DNA of 64,000 bases from Holtermannia corniformis (Eukaryota; Basidiomycota; Tremellomycetes; Holtermanniales), in NCBI GenBank assembly GCA_001599935.1, contig BCIJ01000009.1, positions 52,226 to 116,225 on the forward strand, given 5' to 3'. Below the pieces are notes generated by a model, which did not search any database, was not told the origin of the DNA, and was given only the letters and a program-made list of their open reading frames with translations. Positions 1 to 9,562 of this stretch are shown here, piece after piece (positions within the stretch are counted from its first letter, which is position 1; each line of letters opens with the position of its first letter). Position numbers and translations under genes: made by a program.

Positions 1-61
1 AGCTTTCCGCATCGCGCGATCTAGAGTCCCGCTTTCCCGAGGCCGATCGCCGCGTCGATCT

Positions 62-973
62 CGCCTCTCCTTTCGGGCTATCGCCTTCTCTCGGCGAGGC
101 TCTCACAGTATCACAGCTGTCCTCCGCGCCGACGGCTTCAGTCCTCATGCCAGCGATGAATGTGTCTGGGTGAAACAAAGCCCTTTCATTGCACTCGCTC
201 TGTATGTCGATGACGGTTTGATCGTCGGAGAAACAGCTGTGTGCGTGAAAGCAACTGAAGACTTGCTGGAGCGTCATTTCAAAATCAAACGTATGGGGCA
301 ACCGCGCATGTTCTTGGGCATGGACATCAATATTTCAGAGACAGGTATAGTATTGAATCAGGTCTCATATGCCAAAGCGCTTCTTGCGCGGCATCGAATG
401 CAGGATTGTGTCCCGGTTTTAGTTCCGCTCGAAGGTGAAATGACCAAGATCGATTCTGAACCGTTGGATGAGATTGGAGCCCGTCGATACCGACAAGTGC
501 TTGGTGAGATTGCCTATCTCGTCACTTGTACACGGCCGGATTTGGCGTTTGCGTTCGGTCACCTTGCTCGGTTCCAAAGTGCTCCTCTGCAACATCATCT
601 GCATGAGGTTTACCGCGTGCTTCGCTATATCAAAGGCACACTCTCACACGGTATATCTTACGCGTCAGGAGACTTCGTAGGGTATACCGATGCTGATTGG
701 GCAAATGATACCGTCAAACGACGGTCAGTTTCAGGATATGTCTTTTTCCTCGCTGGTGGCCCGATTTCGTGGCGGAGCAAACTACAAGACGTCGTTGCTA
801 CTTCTACGACACACGCAGAGTACATTGCACTGTACCACTGTGTCGCAGAGGGCAAATGGCTACAAGGTTTGCTGCGTGGCCTTAACTGGGACCGGTGGGC
901 TGTGACGGTTTGGGAGGACAATGCCGGAGCGGCGTTACTCGCAAATAACCCTGTGTTCCACAATCGCACGTGA
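62..973 (+). mobile_element. Ty1/copia retrotransposon fragment (reverse transcriptase / RNase H)
   Basis: One open frame, ending at the TGA at 971-973, encodes the last part of a copia Pol. The reverse-transcriptase YVDD motif is at 203-214, followed by the copia landmark TRPDLAFAFG (from 530) and the RNase H core with YTDADWA (around 680) and a HAEY motif. The RT start, integrase, protease, gag and LTRs are missing. On the 5' side the similarity fades near position 62, where the expected LYGLRQSPRAW-like segment is badly degraded. On the 3' side the frame stops right after HNRT, where copia elements normally continue KHIDIRYH. It is a dead, doubly truncated copy that ends about 265 bp before the RPS30 start codon. 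There is no in-frame ATG at the head of the fragment. Confidence 0.9.
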
Positions 974-1238
974 GGGGTTAGCTGCCCCTCTCTTCCCGGC
1001 CGGCGTCCGTAGATAGTGATGCATCCATCTCACTTCCGCCTGACAGCTAGCTCGGTCGGCGGATTGACTTTCCGTCGATCCTCCGCGACGATCGCACGGG
1101 CCAAACCCCTTCAACCCCCACCGGCGTCTTTCGGCGTTTCGCATCGAAAATCGACCACTGCTCCCCTGGCGCTCGCGGCCGCGGTGGTGCTGCTAGAGCT
1201 CGAGATCCCCGTTCGTCTTTGCTTCACAAGTCTACAAG

Positions 1239-2181
1239 ATGGGTAAGGTCCACGGATCCCTCGCGCGTGCCGGTAAGGTCAAGTCTCAGACCCCCAAGGT
1301 TGAGGCGCAGGAGAAGAAGAAGCAGGTGAGTTGGAGAGAGGGTCGCCAGTGAGGTCAAGAAAGACGAGACAAGCTGCGAGAGCAGCTCGTCCGTTCATGT
1401 TGATCCATTGGCGTCTGGCTGCTCGTACGAATGTATGCTGACGATCTGCCAACAGCCCAAGGGCCGTGCTAGTGCGTATGAACTCGATTGCTGGGCAGAA
1501 GACGGTGGCGATGGCTTGACAGGCATGGACAGTGGAAGGCACTTGTGGGCATCTCGATCGACCTGCGGGCTGTTTGGCACGGAGCACGCTGCTCGGCGTA
1601 CTACAGACTCCGGTACGGTCGACCTCGGCTCTGCCTAGCGTCGGACCGCAGCAGCTCGTCAAGTGTTGGGGCATCGGTGGCCTCGCTGGAACCTTGCGCA
1701 CCCAAGGCTGTTGCTCGACTCGCGGCCTGTCCGATCTGCCTATCCTTTGTCAAGCCATCGCCGGGATCTCTTTCTGGCAATTCAACATCAACGACACCTA
1801 CTGACGCTCTCTCAGAGAAGAGGATGCAATACAACCGCCGCTTCGTGAACGTCACCCTCGCTCCCAACGGCAAGAGGCAAATGTGAGTCATCCATCCTCA
1901 TCTCGATCCTGTGGCATCGTCTGCTCGTGTCCGCCATTTGCCTCGTGCGTCGAGCGTGAGACTGTGCCACCTATGCCCAGCCTCACGCTCTGAATGATGA
2001 AAGCCAGATAAATGCATAGTTCAATCCAAAGCTCTTCGGGGCGCTGTAGAACAAAATCATCGCAATGTCTTTCGCTCCTATCTGACTCTATCTCATTTCC
2101 TCCTTTTGTGTTGCGCCTTGACACTTTGTCAATGCTGACGATTGCAACAGGAACGCCCAGCCCGCCGGCAAGTCTGGTTAA
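1239..2181 (+). CDS. RPS30: 40S ribosomal protein S30 (eS30), four exons
   Basis: Structural protein of the small ribosomal subunit. Exons: 1239-1325, 1456-1471, 1816-1882 and 2151-2181; introns of 130, 344 and 268 nt, each with GT-AG ends. The translation starts [20 protein letters not shown] and continues through [20 protein letters not shown] and a GKRQM tail, matching yeast Rps30 along its length (about 65 aa). It begins directly with the S30 moiety, with no ubiquitin-like FUBI domain, as usual in fungi. Exon 2 is a 16-nt microexon coding PKGRA plus one base. The introns are several times longer than those of other genes here, and the third holds a candidate box C/D snoRNA. The upstream 265 bp carry no obvious TATA box. 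Confidence 0.95.
1994..2085 (+). ncRNA. Candidate box C/D snoRNA in RPS30 intron 3 (25S rRNA guide)
   Basis: Inside the 268-nt third intron of RPS30 there is a perfect C box, ATGATGA (1994-2000), and a D box, CTGA (2082-2085), 92 nt from end to end. The 15 nt directly upstream of the D box (GTCTTTCGCTCCTAT, 2067-2081) can pair with the conserved 25S rRNA sequence ATAGGGGCGAAAGAC with 14 Watson-Crick pairs and one G-U. Ribosomal protein introns are a classic snoRNA host. The rRNA match is from memory of the yeast sequence. The terminal stem is weak by eye and I see no clean internal C'/D' pair. By the D+5 rule the target would be the second G of the GGGG run. Confidence 0.65.
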
Positions 2182-2776
2182 GCACCACCCGCGACCGCGC
2201 AATAGTGAATGCCTGGGATGGGATGTGCCCGCGCCTGAGAGGGTGCGGGTCGGTGTATCGCTTGTACCGACTGGATGGAGTGTTATGCCTCGCACCTATT
2301 CTGTGCGCTTACACGACTCTACACTTCTTGCGTGACAAGACCTCCACTCTGAGTTGACCGCAAGAACGTGCGTGAGCGAGTTGTTTCTGCGCTATGGATC
2401 GAGTGGGCTGTGTGAGCTGTCACTGTCCGAGACGGACTGCTTCTGGGTCTGACCAGGATCTTGTCGAGAATGGTCCATTATGATGTCCGCCGGTCGGCCG
2501 CTCAAACACACGAACGTTGCTCACACGACCACGAGGGTCGAAGAGATCAGAGAACGTGTGTGAGCTCTGGACGGCACGCGAGCACCTGGGACAGTCCACT
2601 CAGTATGCTTGGCTCTCGCGTTGTCCCCTGCATACCACATCAAGCCAAAATAGCACGATACTACTGCTCAGGCGGCAGTGTACCCCAGGATCCTTTGACA
2701 TCTCGCACGACCTCCTTTCTGAGCTTGGTCGACTTCCCACGAACCGGAGTCCGTCCGGCAAGCAGTCAACGCTACA
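2182..2776. other. Intergenic region RPS30 to bHLH gene
   Basis: No coding frame, RNA gene or repeat that I can support. It should hold the RPS30 terminator and the bHLH promoter; no clear TATA box is visible. Confidence 0.5.
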
Positions 2777-3981
2777 ATGTCCTCCTCTCGGAGCTCGAGC
2801 AAACGTAGACGGAATGTACACTCGCATTCTCCAACGCCCTCGCAGTCGGATGAGGCTGACGGCGCCTACTCGCCGCCGGTGGTGGTGGCGCGAGTTCCAA
2901 GGACCGTGCATGGGAAACAATTGTCGCGAGACCAGCTCAGAAAGGCCAACCACTCGCTGATTGAGAAGCGCCGAAGGGAGAAGATGAATGCTGCGCTCGG
3001 GGATCTGAGAGCTATGGTCCCGGGTTTGAGCTCGGGTGCGGGAGGTGCGGGTGAATTCAAGCTGGAGGTGGGTTGCGCCGGTGGTCCTGAATGCAGTGAT
3101 CGAGCTGACGTGAACAGGTACTGGAGCGCACGGTCGTGTATATGCGCGAGCTCATGCACCGTATCGAAGTGCTTGAAGCCGACTTGGGTCTGCAAGGTCG
3201 AATAGAAGACGATCGACCTAGGAAGGGGCGGCGACCAGCCTCAAATCACGTTGATACCCCGTCTCCACCCTCACCATCCCTGTCCCCATCCAATGTCGAG
3301 GCGGCGCGACAGTCTGCGAGTCATAGAGCTAGAGATCCAGATGAGACCGAGTCGGATGATCCGGGGGTTCGTGGAGAGATACAGCGCAACGGGAGCAGCA
3401 CGACCAACACATCTACCGTATCACCTCCGCAGCAGCAGGCAAGACCGGTGACTTATCCAATGTTTGCACCGCCGAATCCGCCACCGCTACCGGCACAGCC
3501 CTTGCCACCGCCCGCCAAGGCGGTCAACCCGCACATTCATCTTCCCTTTCCAACCCCGTCGCCGACATCCCCGTTCCTTACATACCAGCCTGCGGCGCCG
3601 CGTGCGCCCGCAGCTGTGCCAGAACCGAGTCCCTTTATCGCACCATTGCCGCATATCCCACTTTTCGGCGGCGCTCTTCCAGGTCTCGACCCACCAGGAT
3701 CATTCGGCGCGAAGCGCGAAGCAAACCCGAATATGCCAGCCGAAGAGGCCGCCAATCTCCTACTCGCCTTTTCATCCCCGGATACGCTGCGCCCTATCAC
3801 TGGCCCTGGTCAGGGCTTCTCGGTCATCACCTCTGAGAAGCGCGCAAGAAGCGGTTCGGAGGAGTGGAGCCTCGATGGCCCGGCCCCGGATCGCATCAGC
3901 GTCGCCCTCGGCCTCGGTGGAGTTGGGCAAGCTGGGGCAGGGGTCGTAGGCAAGACAGCGCGCGACATTCTTATGATGTAA
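2777..3981 (+). CDS. bHLH transcription factor
   Basis: Two exons, 2777-3067 and 3118-3981, joined in phase 0 across a 50-nt intron with GCTGACG before the AG, give 384 aa. The basic region and helix 1 lie at about residues 55-85 (HSLIEKRRREKMNAALGDLR), with the His-Glu-Arg pattern that contacts CANNTG E-boxes. Helix 2 spans the exon join (FKLE/VLERTVVYMRELMHRI) and runs into a short possible zipper. The rest (about 130-384) is Pro/Ser-rich and looks disordered, with proline runs around 160-190. The intron lies in the loop/helix 2 boundary. The fold is certain; I cannot assign a particular regulator (Ino4-, Esc1- or SREBP-like types remain open). Confidence 0.9.
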
Positions 3982-4151
3982 TCCGCCTTGTCTTCGATCG
4001 TAGAAGCTCATGGGGTAAAGGAGAACAGTGTCCGGGCGTGCCAAGAAGCCCGCAGTGACCGTCACCGGCAAGAACATCCTTGGTTTGTCGATAATGCCAG
4101 GAGAATGCATCTTGTCCAGGATGGTAAAGCCCTTTGTACCGGTAGTCACAG

Positions 4152-4159
4152 GTATAAAA
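4152..4159 (+). promoter_or_regulatory. TATA box of the 4221 orphan gene
   Basis: GTATAAAAG lies about 65 nt before the ATG at 4221, a consensus TATA box at a distance that allows a short 5' leader. Consensus TATA boxes are absent from most housekeeping promoters in this window. Confidence 0.6.
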
Positions 4160-4220
4160 GCAGCCTTGCACGGACGGGCCTGCTCGTAACCTAACCTTCG
4201 GACACCTCTCTCCGATCATC

Positions 4221-4475
4221 ATGAGCACCACAACCGGACAATACCTCGTCGAGACCAAAGACGGGCGCGTAGTTATCCATCTTCAAGACACGTTGGTCAA
4301 CTTCTGGAAAGCGCTAGGTTCCATGGGGCAGAACGAGTTCCTAAACGAACATCAGGATACATGGGGCTGGACCACTAGTGACTTCAAGACGGTCACCGAC
4401 GCAATGCCCGCTTCCCTTGCGGAGCAAAGCGAAGGCTATGTCTCGCTGAGCTACATGGAATCCAAGGCCATATAA
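4221..4475 (+). CDS. Small orphan protein, 84 aa, first member of the tandem family
   Basis: Single exon of 84 codons starting MSTTTGQYLVETKDGRVVIH. No known domain, signal peptide or membrane segment is visible; the pattern of alternating hydrophobic residues suggests a small beta-rich protein. It aligns loosely with the product of the next gene (4744): an N-terminal Tyr-Leu/Phe-x-Val strand followed by DG, then FL, an acidic pair, and DxWGxT in the middle, with a Tyr-containing strand at the C-terminus. Length (84 against 87 aa) and tandem orientation support a shared origin. A consensus TATA box sits about 65 nt upstream. Function unknown. Confidence 0.6.
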   Translation: MSTTTGQYLVETKDGRVVIHLQDTLVNFWKALGSMGQNEFLNEHQDTWGWTTSDFKTVTDAMPASLAEQSEGYVSLSYMESKAI

Positions 4476-4666
4476 GAGGACAACGGTGGTCAGCAGAAGT
4501 CACCGCGATGAATCAGTTTGATCCAGATGGTCGTAAGACACGATATACATTGTTCCGTCTCTTTCGAACGACATCAACCGTTTTGCGGTTTGTTGCGGGG
4601 TTGTCCGTAGGGAGCGTCTGCTCTTCCGTCGAGTCCCAGTAACTCTTCACAGAAGAACACCCTGCA

Positions 4667-4674
4667 TATATAAA
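4667..4674 (+). promoter_or_regulatory. TATA box of the 4744 orphan gene
   Basis: CATATATAAACAGG: a consensus TATATAAA about 70 nt upstream of the ATG at 4744, at nearly the same distance as in the preceding paralogue. Confidence 0.6.
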
Positions 4675-4743
4675 CAGGGTTGTTCATCCGTTTGCAGTCA
4701 ATTGGTTTGCAGTACTACACCTTATTTATCTCATACGCAGAAC

Positions 4744-5054
4744 ATGTCAAGCCCAGAACATCCGGCACTCTCACTCAGGAGCACAGCAGAGCCACGCACG
4801 TACTTTGGTGTCAGCGTGCTGCCCGACGGTTCTGACGAGCTCAAAGGTGTTATGGACCTATACGAGCCGTACAGTCGCAGATGTGGAAAAGGCCACTTTC
4901 TTCTCCGGTGGGAAGACCAATGGGGTACGATACAGTACAATTTCACTGACGCTCACGAGCTTGAAACGAAGGTCAGACCTACGTGTCTGCTTCTGGACAG
5001 CCGCAAACCAGCGACCAAGTCGAGGCTGTGATATGTACATACGATGCATCGTAA
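4744..5054 (+). CDS. Small orphan protein, 87 aa, two exons, tandem family
   Basis: Read without splicing, the frame runs to 5031, but a 47-nt intron (4925-4971; GTACGA donor, CACTGAC branch, AG acceptor) joins 4744-4924 to 4972-5054 in a better frame. The product begins MSSPEHPALSLRSTAEPR, has the strand TYFGVSV then DG, the core HFLLRWEDQWG at the exon join, and ends ICTYDAS. The decayed neighbour at 5386 has a GGTAC junction at the same Trp-Gly codon, which supports the intron. No known domain. Resemblance to the products at 4221 and 63530 places it in a small orphan family of about 85 aa. A TATA box lies about 70 nt upstream. Confidence 0.6.
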
Positions 5055-5385
5055 TGCCTGGTTACTTGCCTTTAGTCGCTCTGTCCCTTTGTGAGCTGAC
5101 GCTGCAGCGATTATACGCCACCGAGCTCGCAGGTGTTTGCAGTGAACTACCAAGTAGATGGCCACGTTATGCTGGCTAGCACGACCAAACCAGATCGCTT
5201 CGGTACTTCCGTGTGAGCTTCGAGCGATCCTTTTTGCAGTGCGCCGTCTTCGCTCGAACCGGATGTGTGGAGTGTGCAGTTGAGATGACATTCGGATCTC
5301 GCGAAGGCTGGGTGCTTCGGTCCACTCGAAGCTCACAGCGTCTTCTGACCGTTGCGTCGATCTAGAAAAGCGAGCGAGTCTGGCG

Positions 5386-5680
5386 ATGCGGCCTGAGCAG
5401 AACAATGTGTCGTCCACTAATGCAAACAGCCAAGGTGAGCGTGGCTTCTTTAGTGTCGTTGAGGACTCGGATGGACAGCGCGTAGTTCGTGGAACAGCTA
5501 CACTAAGTACCGGTTGAAATACGCTGCCCAAAGACGCGCAAGAGCGGTTTGCCCTTGAGTGGAGCGGACGCTGGGGTACAGTTGATGCGGCATTCAGCAG
5601 ACCGGAAGCAGGAACGTTTCCTCTTGCCGTTTCCACACTGTTGTTCGGAATATATTACACCCCAGAATCAAGGTCCCATC
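5386..5680 (+). pseudogene. Decayed third tandem copy of the small orphan family
   Basis: From the ATG at 5386 the frame aligns with the 4744 gene product: MRPEQNNVSS, then GFFSV, EDSDG, and later FALEWSGRWG. It is interrupted by an in-frame TGA at 5515-5517. After RWG there is a GGTACA donor in the same position as in the 4744 gene, with a possible 36-nt intron (5576-5611) leading to GTFPLAVS and IYYTPES. No stop codon closes the frame before it runs into the tRNA gene at 5681, so the original C-terminus is lost. A 27-nt intron could remove the TGA but would also delete conserved spacing, so decay is the simpler reading. Confidence 0.55.
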
Positions 5681-5765
5681 GGTTCCATAGTATAGAGGTT
5701 AGTATCCGCGCTTTGGGTGTAATACTTGATTGTGCGGGACACGTGTTCGAATCACGTTGGAGCCC
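5681..5765 (+). tRNA. tRNA-Pro (anticodon UGG) with a 13-nt intron
   Basis: The acceptor stem GGTTCCA pairs with TGGAGCC (one G-U), with discriminator C. The D arm GTAT..GTAT, anticodon stem CGCGC/GTGCG, and T arm ACGTG-TTCGAAT-CACGT all fold. The loop reads TTTGGG before the intron (5718-5730, after position 37) and T after it, giving anticodon TGG; yeast tRNA-Pro(UGG) carries an intron at the same place. The T stem-loop with TTCGAAT is the B box, and TTTT at 5770 is a Pol III terminator. The gene interrupts the readable tail of the decayed orphan copy upstream. Confidence 0.92.
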
Positions 5766-6348
5766 TTTCTTTTGCCGCCTTTTTGCCCTCGAACGCTTGC
5801 TTGCTGGCCAAAGTGCTCTCTCACAAATAAGACTACAGGTTTATAAGTGTTAAATGAGAGCTTCAAATGTGATGTCAGGCTGTTCACTCGTGCAGAACAC
5901 AAAGACCAACATCATATTCATCACCACATGGACACAATGCAACAATTGCTTGGCGGCGATTGGCCCCACTCCCACGGTGCCCAGCTGACCTCCACAAGTG
6001 ATCGCCGTCAAGGACCCCGCCGGCCCGGTATGTGGCCGAGACCGATGCTGAACGGTCGCCGACGACGTCCGCCGGCGGCTCCCCACCGCTGGTTTGATGG
6101 TGCTCGGACTGCAGAGGAGCGGAAGCGGCGGCCGAGTACCGTGACGAAAATCAGGCTTCTCGGCCGTGCCCTTGTTCGCGCGGGCTGTGATTCGCTCGTC
6201 TGCTGACGGCCGTCACGAGCGCGGGGACTCCAGGCGACCGACCTCTGGGACCGGCAGCCTCGTGACAGTCGCCAGGGCCAAGCATACAAGTAGCCGCCGC
6301 CAGGAAGCAAGCTGGCCACCTCCCCCACTTTAATTGACGACGTACACG
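5766..6348. other. Intergenic region, tRNA to ACS
   Basis: Holds the tRNA terminator and the promoter side of the acetyl-CoA synthetase gene. A GATTGG (inverse CCAAT) occurs near 5959. I see no convincing coding frame. Confidence 0.4.
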
Positions 6349-9314
6349 ATGCCAGACTTTGAACCGCACGAGGGTCACCACTTGTTGTATGAGATTGCCG
6401 AGCGGACGAACGGCCAGGACAAGTCGAGGCCGACACCGCACATTGGGCCCGACTTTGATGCCTACAAGCAAGAGTGGGTCAAGACGGTCGGCAAGGACAG
6501 GGATGCGTGGTGGGCAGAGGTGCGGCTCGGTCTGGTGCTGCTCGACTTGAGCTGATGTGCCGAGTAGAAAGCCAACGAGCACATTGACTGGATCAGCCCG
6601 TTCAAAACGGTCACTGCCGGCGGGTTCGAGCATGGCGACATTCAGTGGTTGTGAGTGACTTCCGTGGGGAAGCCAGCACGAGCTTACAGCATACAGTCCC
6701 GAGGGCCGGCTGAACGCAGCATACAACTGTCTCGACAGGCACTTTTACAAGAATCCCGACAAGACGGCCATCATCTACGAGGCTGATGAAGCTGCGGAAG
6801 CTCGAGAGATCTCATACCGCGAGCTGATGCAGGAGACGTGTCGGCTCGCCAACGTCTTGCGCGAATGGGGTGTCAAGAAGGGTGACGCCGTCTCGGTCTA
6901 GTGCGTTGAGCTCTGCCTGGCACCGACCGACCTGACAAGTTCAGCTTGCCTATGACATGGCAGGCAGTCGCAACGTTTTTGGCGTGCGCTAGAGTCGGTG
7001 CCGTGCACTCTGCCGTCTTTGCTGGGTTCTCGGCAGAGAGCTTGCGTGACCGCGTCAACGACTGCGAGTGCCGCGTGCTGATCACAACCGAGTACGTTGT
7101 ATACACTTGGACAAGCTCAGCACTAACGCGCTCGGCAGCGAGGCACGGCGAGGCGGCAAGACGATTGCTACCAAAGCTAGTGCGTACATGCTGCTCGTGA
7201 CCTGCAAACAAGCTCACCCGACCCAGTCGTCGACAGTGCACTCAAGGAGTGCCCAGCCATCGAGCACGTCCTCGTCCTCCGCCGGACGGGCGGCAAGGTC
7301 TCAATGACCGAAGGCCGCGACAAGTGGTGGGACGAGGAGCTGGGAAAGTTCCCCGCGTACTCACCGTGTGAACCCATGGCGTCCGAGGACCCACTATTCA
7401 TCCTCTACGTCAGTGCCTCCGCGATGCAATCATCGCTGACGCCGTGATGTAGACTTCAGGCTCAACAGGCAAGCCGAAGGGTGTCGTGCACTCGACCGCA
7501 GGTTACCTCCTCGGCGCGGCGTTGACGGTCAAATATGTGTTCGACGTGCACCCGGATGACAAGTTTGCGTGCATGGCGGATGTCGGGTGGATTACGGGGC
7601 ACACGTAAGCTGACGCCTTTGGAAGCCTTTGGCGCCCGAGCTGATCGTCGGAATAGATACATTGTGTATGGTCCGCTCATGTTGTGAGCTTCAGTGCGGT
7701 GCGGACTGTGCGACGGGAGGCTGAAGCCAGGACAGGGGCGTGACGACGACCGTATTCGAGTCAACGCCGATCTACCCGACTGCATCGCGCTACTGGGACT
7801 TTGTCGACCGCTGGAAGGCAACGCACATCTACACTGGTGCGTCAGCTACAGGTCCTGTTTTTGGTCACCGCTGACCTCACCGTAGCTCCAACTGTTCGTA
7901 ATGGCGGTCCAAGGGACGTCGGGCTGATACTAGACTTGCAGGCAATCAGACTGCTCCGCCGCATGGGCGAGCAATGGGTGGAGAAGCATGACTTGTCGTC
8001 TTTGCGCGTGCTGGGCAGTGTTGGCGAGCCGATCAACCCCGAGGTCAGTGCAGATGACTCCCGCAGACTAGATATTGACATCCTGCAGGCATGGCACTGG
8101 TACAAGTGAGCATGTGTGCGCTGCATATCGAGCGTGCTGACATACCTTGTAGCGACTATGTTGGCAAGGGCAAATGGTGCGTCAACTTTGTCAAGGTTGA
8201 GTTCGGATACTGATATCTTATTAGTGCCATTGTGGACAGTGAGCTTTCTAGTGCCTCTCCTGGCAGCGGGCTGACCTAGTACAGCTTATTGGATGACCGA
8301 GACCGGTTCTCACTGCATCACTCCCTTGCCTGGAGCCATCAAGACCAAGCCTGGAGCTGCGACATTCCCATTCTTTGGTATCGATGTCGACATTATCGAT
8401 CCGCAGACTGGCAAAGTCAGTCGGGTCTTCCGCCACGCACTCAGTGCGACACTAATGGGATTGTGTAGGTCCTTGAAGGTAACGAGGTCGAGGGTGTGCT
8501 CGCAGCGAAAGCGACGTGGCCATCAATTGCGCGTACAATCTTTGGTGACCACAAGCGCTACCTTGAGACGTACATGAAGGTGCGTAGAGGCCTAGCTTCC
8601 GGGCAATGGGCTGATGACTACAGCCCTACCCTGGCTACTTCTTCTTCGGCGATGGTGCGGCGCGCGACAAGGATGGCTACATCTGGATCAAGGGACGTGT
8701 GGATGATGTGATCAAGTAAGTCGTTTGACAGTCGTCGAGTGTTGCCGGTGCTGATGACCGCAGCGTGTCCGGTCACCGCCTCAGTACAGCCGAGGTTGAG
8801 TCGGCGCTCATCCTTCACAACGGTGTTGCCGAAACAGCCGGTGGGTCCGAGGTCGTACATCGCATACACGCCCTACTGACGCTCTGTAGTCGTTGGCTCG
8901 CACGACGAGATCTCGGGCCAAGCGGTGTTCGCATTTGTGACCATGAAGCCCGAGTTCGACTTTCAAGCGACCAAGGAGGCCGATCTGCTCAAGGAGCTCT
9001 CGCTCCAAGTCCGCAAGGTCATTGGGCCGTTTGCGTCGCCGAAGAAAATTGTGGGTAAAGACTGATGTGCAGGCCACACGCTGACACATAACAGTACCTC
9101 GTCTCGGACATTCCCAAGACCCGCTCAGGCAAGCTGATGCGCCGCATCTTGCGAAAGGTCGTGGCGGGTGAAGGCGATCAGCTCGGCGACCTGTCGTCTG
9201 TCGCCGACCCCGAGGTTGTCGAAATGAGTGAGTTGCCGCAGTTGTTTGGTTCGCAGTGGCACCCTGGGACTCACGATCGCCCCAGTCAAGCAAAAGGTTG
9301 CGGCGGCCAAGTGA
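6349..9314 (+). CDS. ACS: Acetyl-CoA synthetase
   Basis: Activates acetate to acetyl-CoA through acetyl-AMP. More than a dozen short introns break the gene; spliced, it reads [15 protein letters not shown] through to a C-terminal IKQKVAAAK and is near the usual 660-670 aa. Landmarks in order: an N-terminal ACS segment ([11 protein letters not shown]), [34 protein letters not shown] across an intron, the AMP-binding P-loop [11 protein letters not shown] (near 7460), the WMTETGS motif (near 8290), [18 protein letters not shown], and the C-terminal [12 protein letters not shown] whose lysine is the site of regulatory acetylation in this family. The catalytic parts are complete. It is followed on the same strand, 249 bp later, by the dicarboxylate carrier gene. 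Confidence 0.95.
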
Positions 9315-9562
9315 GGGCTCGGTACGGAGTGGCTGGCTGGAGACTGTGCGTGTCGTGGTGTATGGTTCACGAGAGTCTTGTACTGCTAGGATAGCGAGTG
9401 GGATGGGATGTACGCGCTGCGACTCTGAGCTGATGCCCAGCTTGCGGCCGGTGCCCCGTGGGGATCCTCCCACCCTTTGTCCGCTCCGTTGTCACCTGGT
9501 GGGGTCGCGACAGCTTGGGGCAGGCCTCAGTATCGCAGTGAGCAAGAGCAAACCATCTCAAC

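Noticed and set aside
1170..1205. GCGGCCGCGGTGG..GAGCTCGAG, like a cloning polylinker
   Set aside because: The order and spacing of sites do not match a known vector closely enough; a GC-rich promoter leader can hold these sites by chance.
5515..5517. In-frame TGA as selenocysteine or as part of a 27-nt intron
   Set aside because: Fungi of this group lack selenocysteine machinery as far as known, and the 27-nt intron is shorter than any well-supported intron here and would disturb the conserved spacing.
4953..5636. A 227-codon minus-strand frame
   Set aside because: It overlaps the plus-strand orphan gene tail and the decayed copy, whose homology to each other supports the plus strand; the minus product has no recognisable features.
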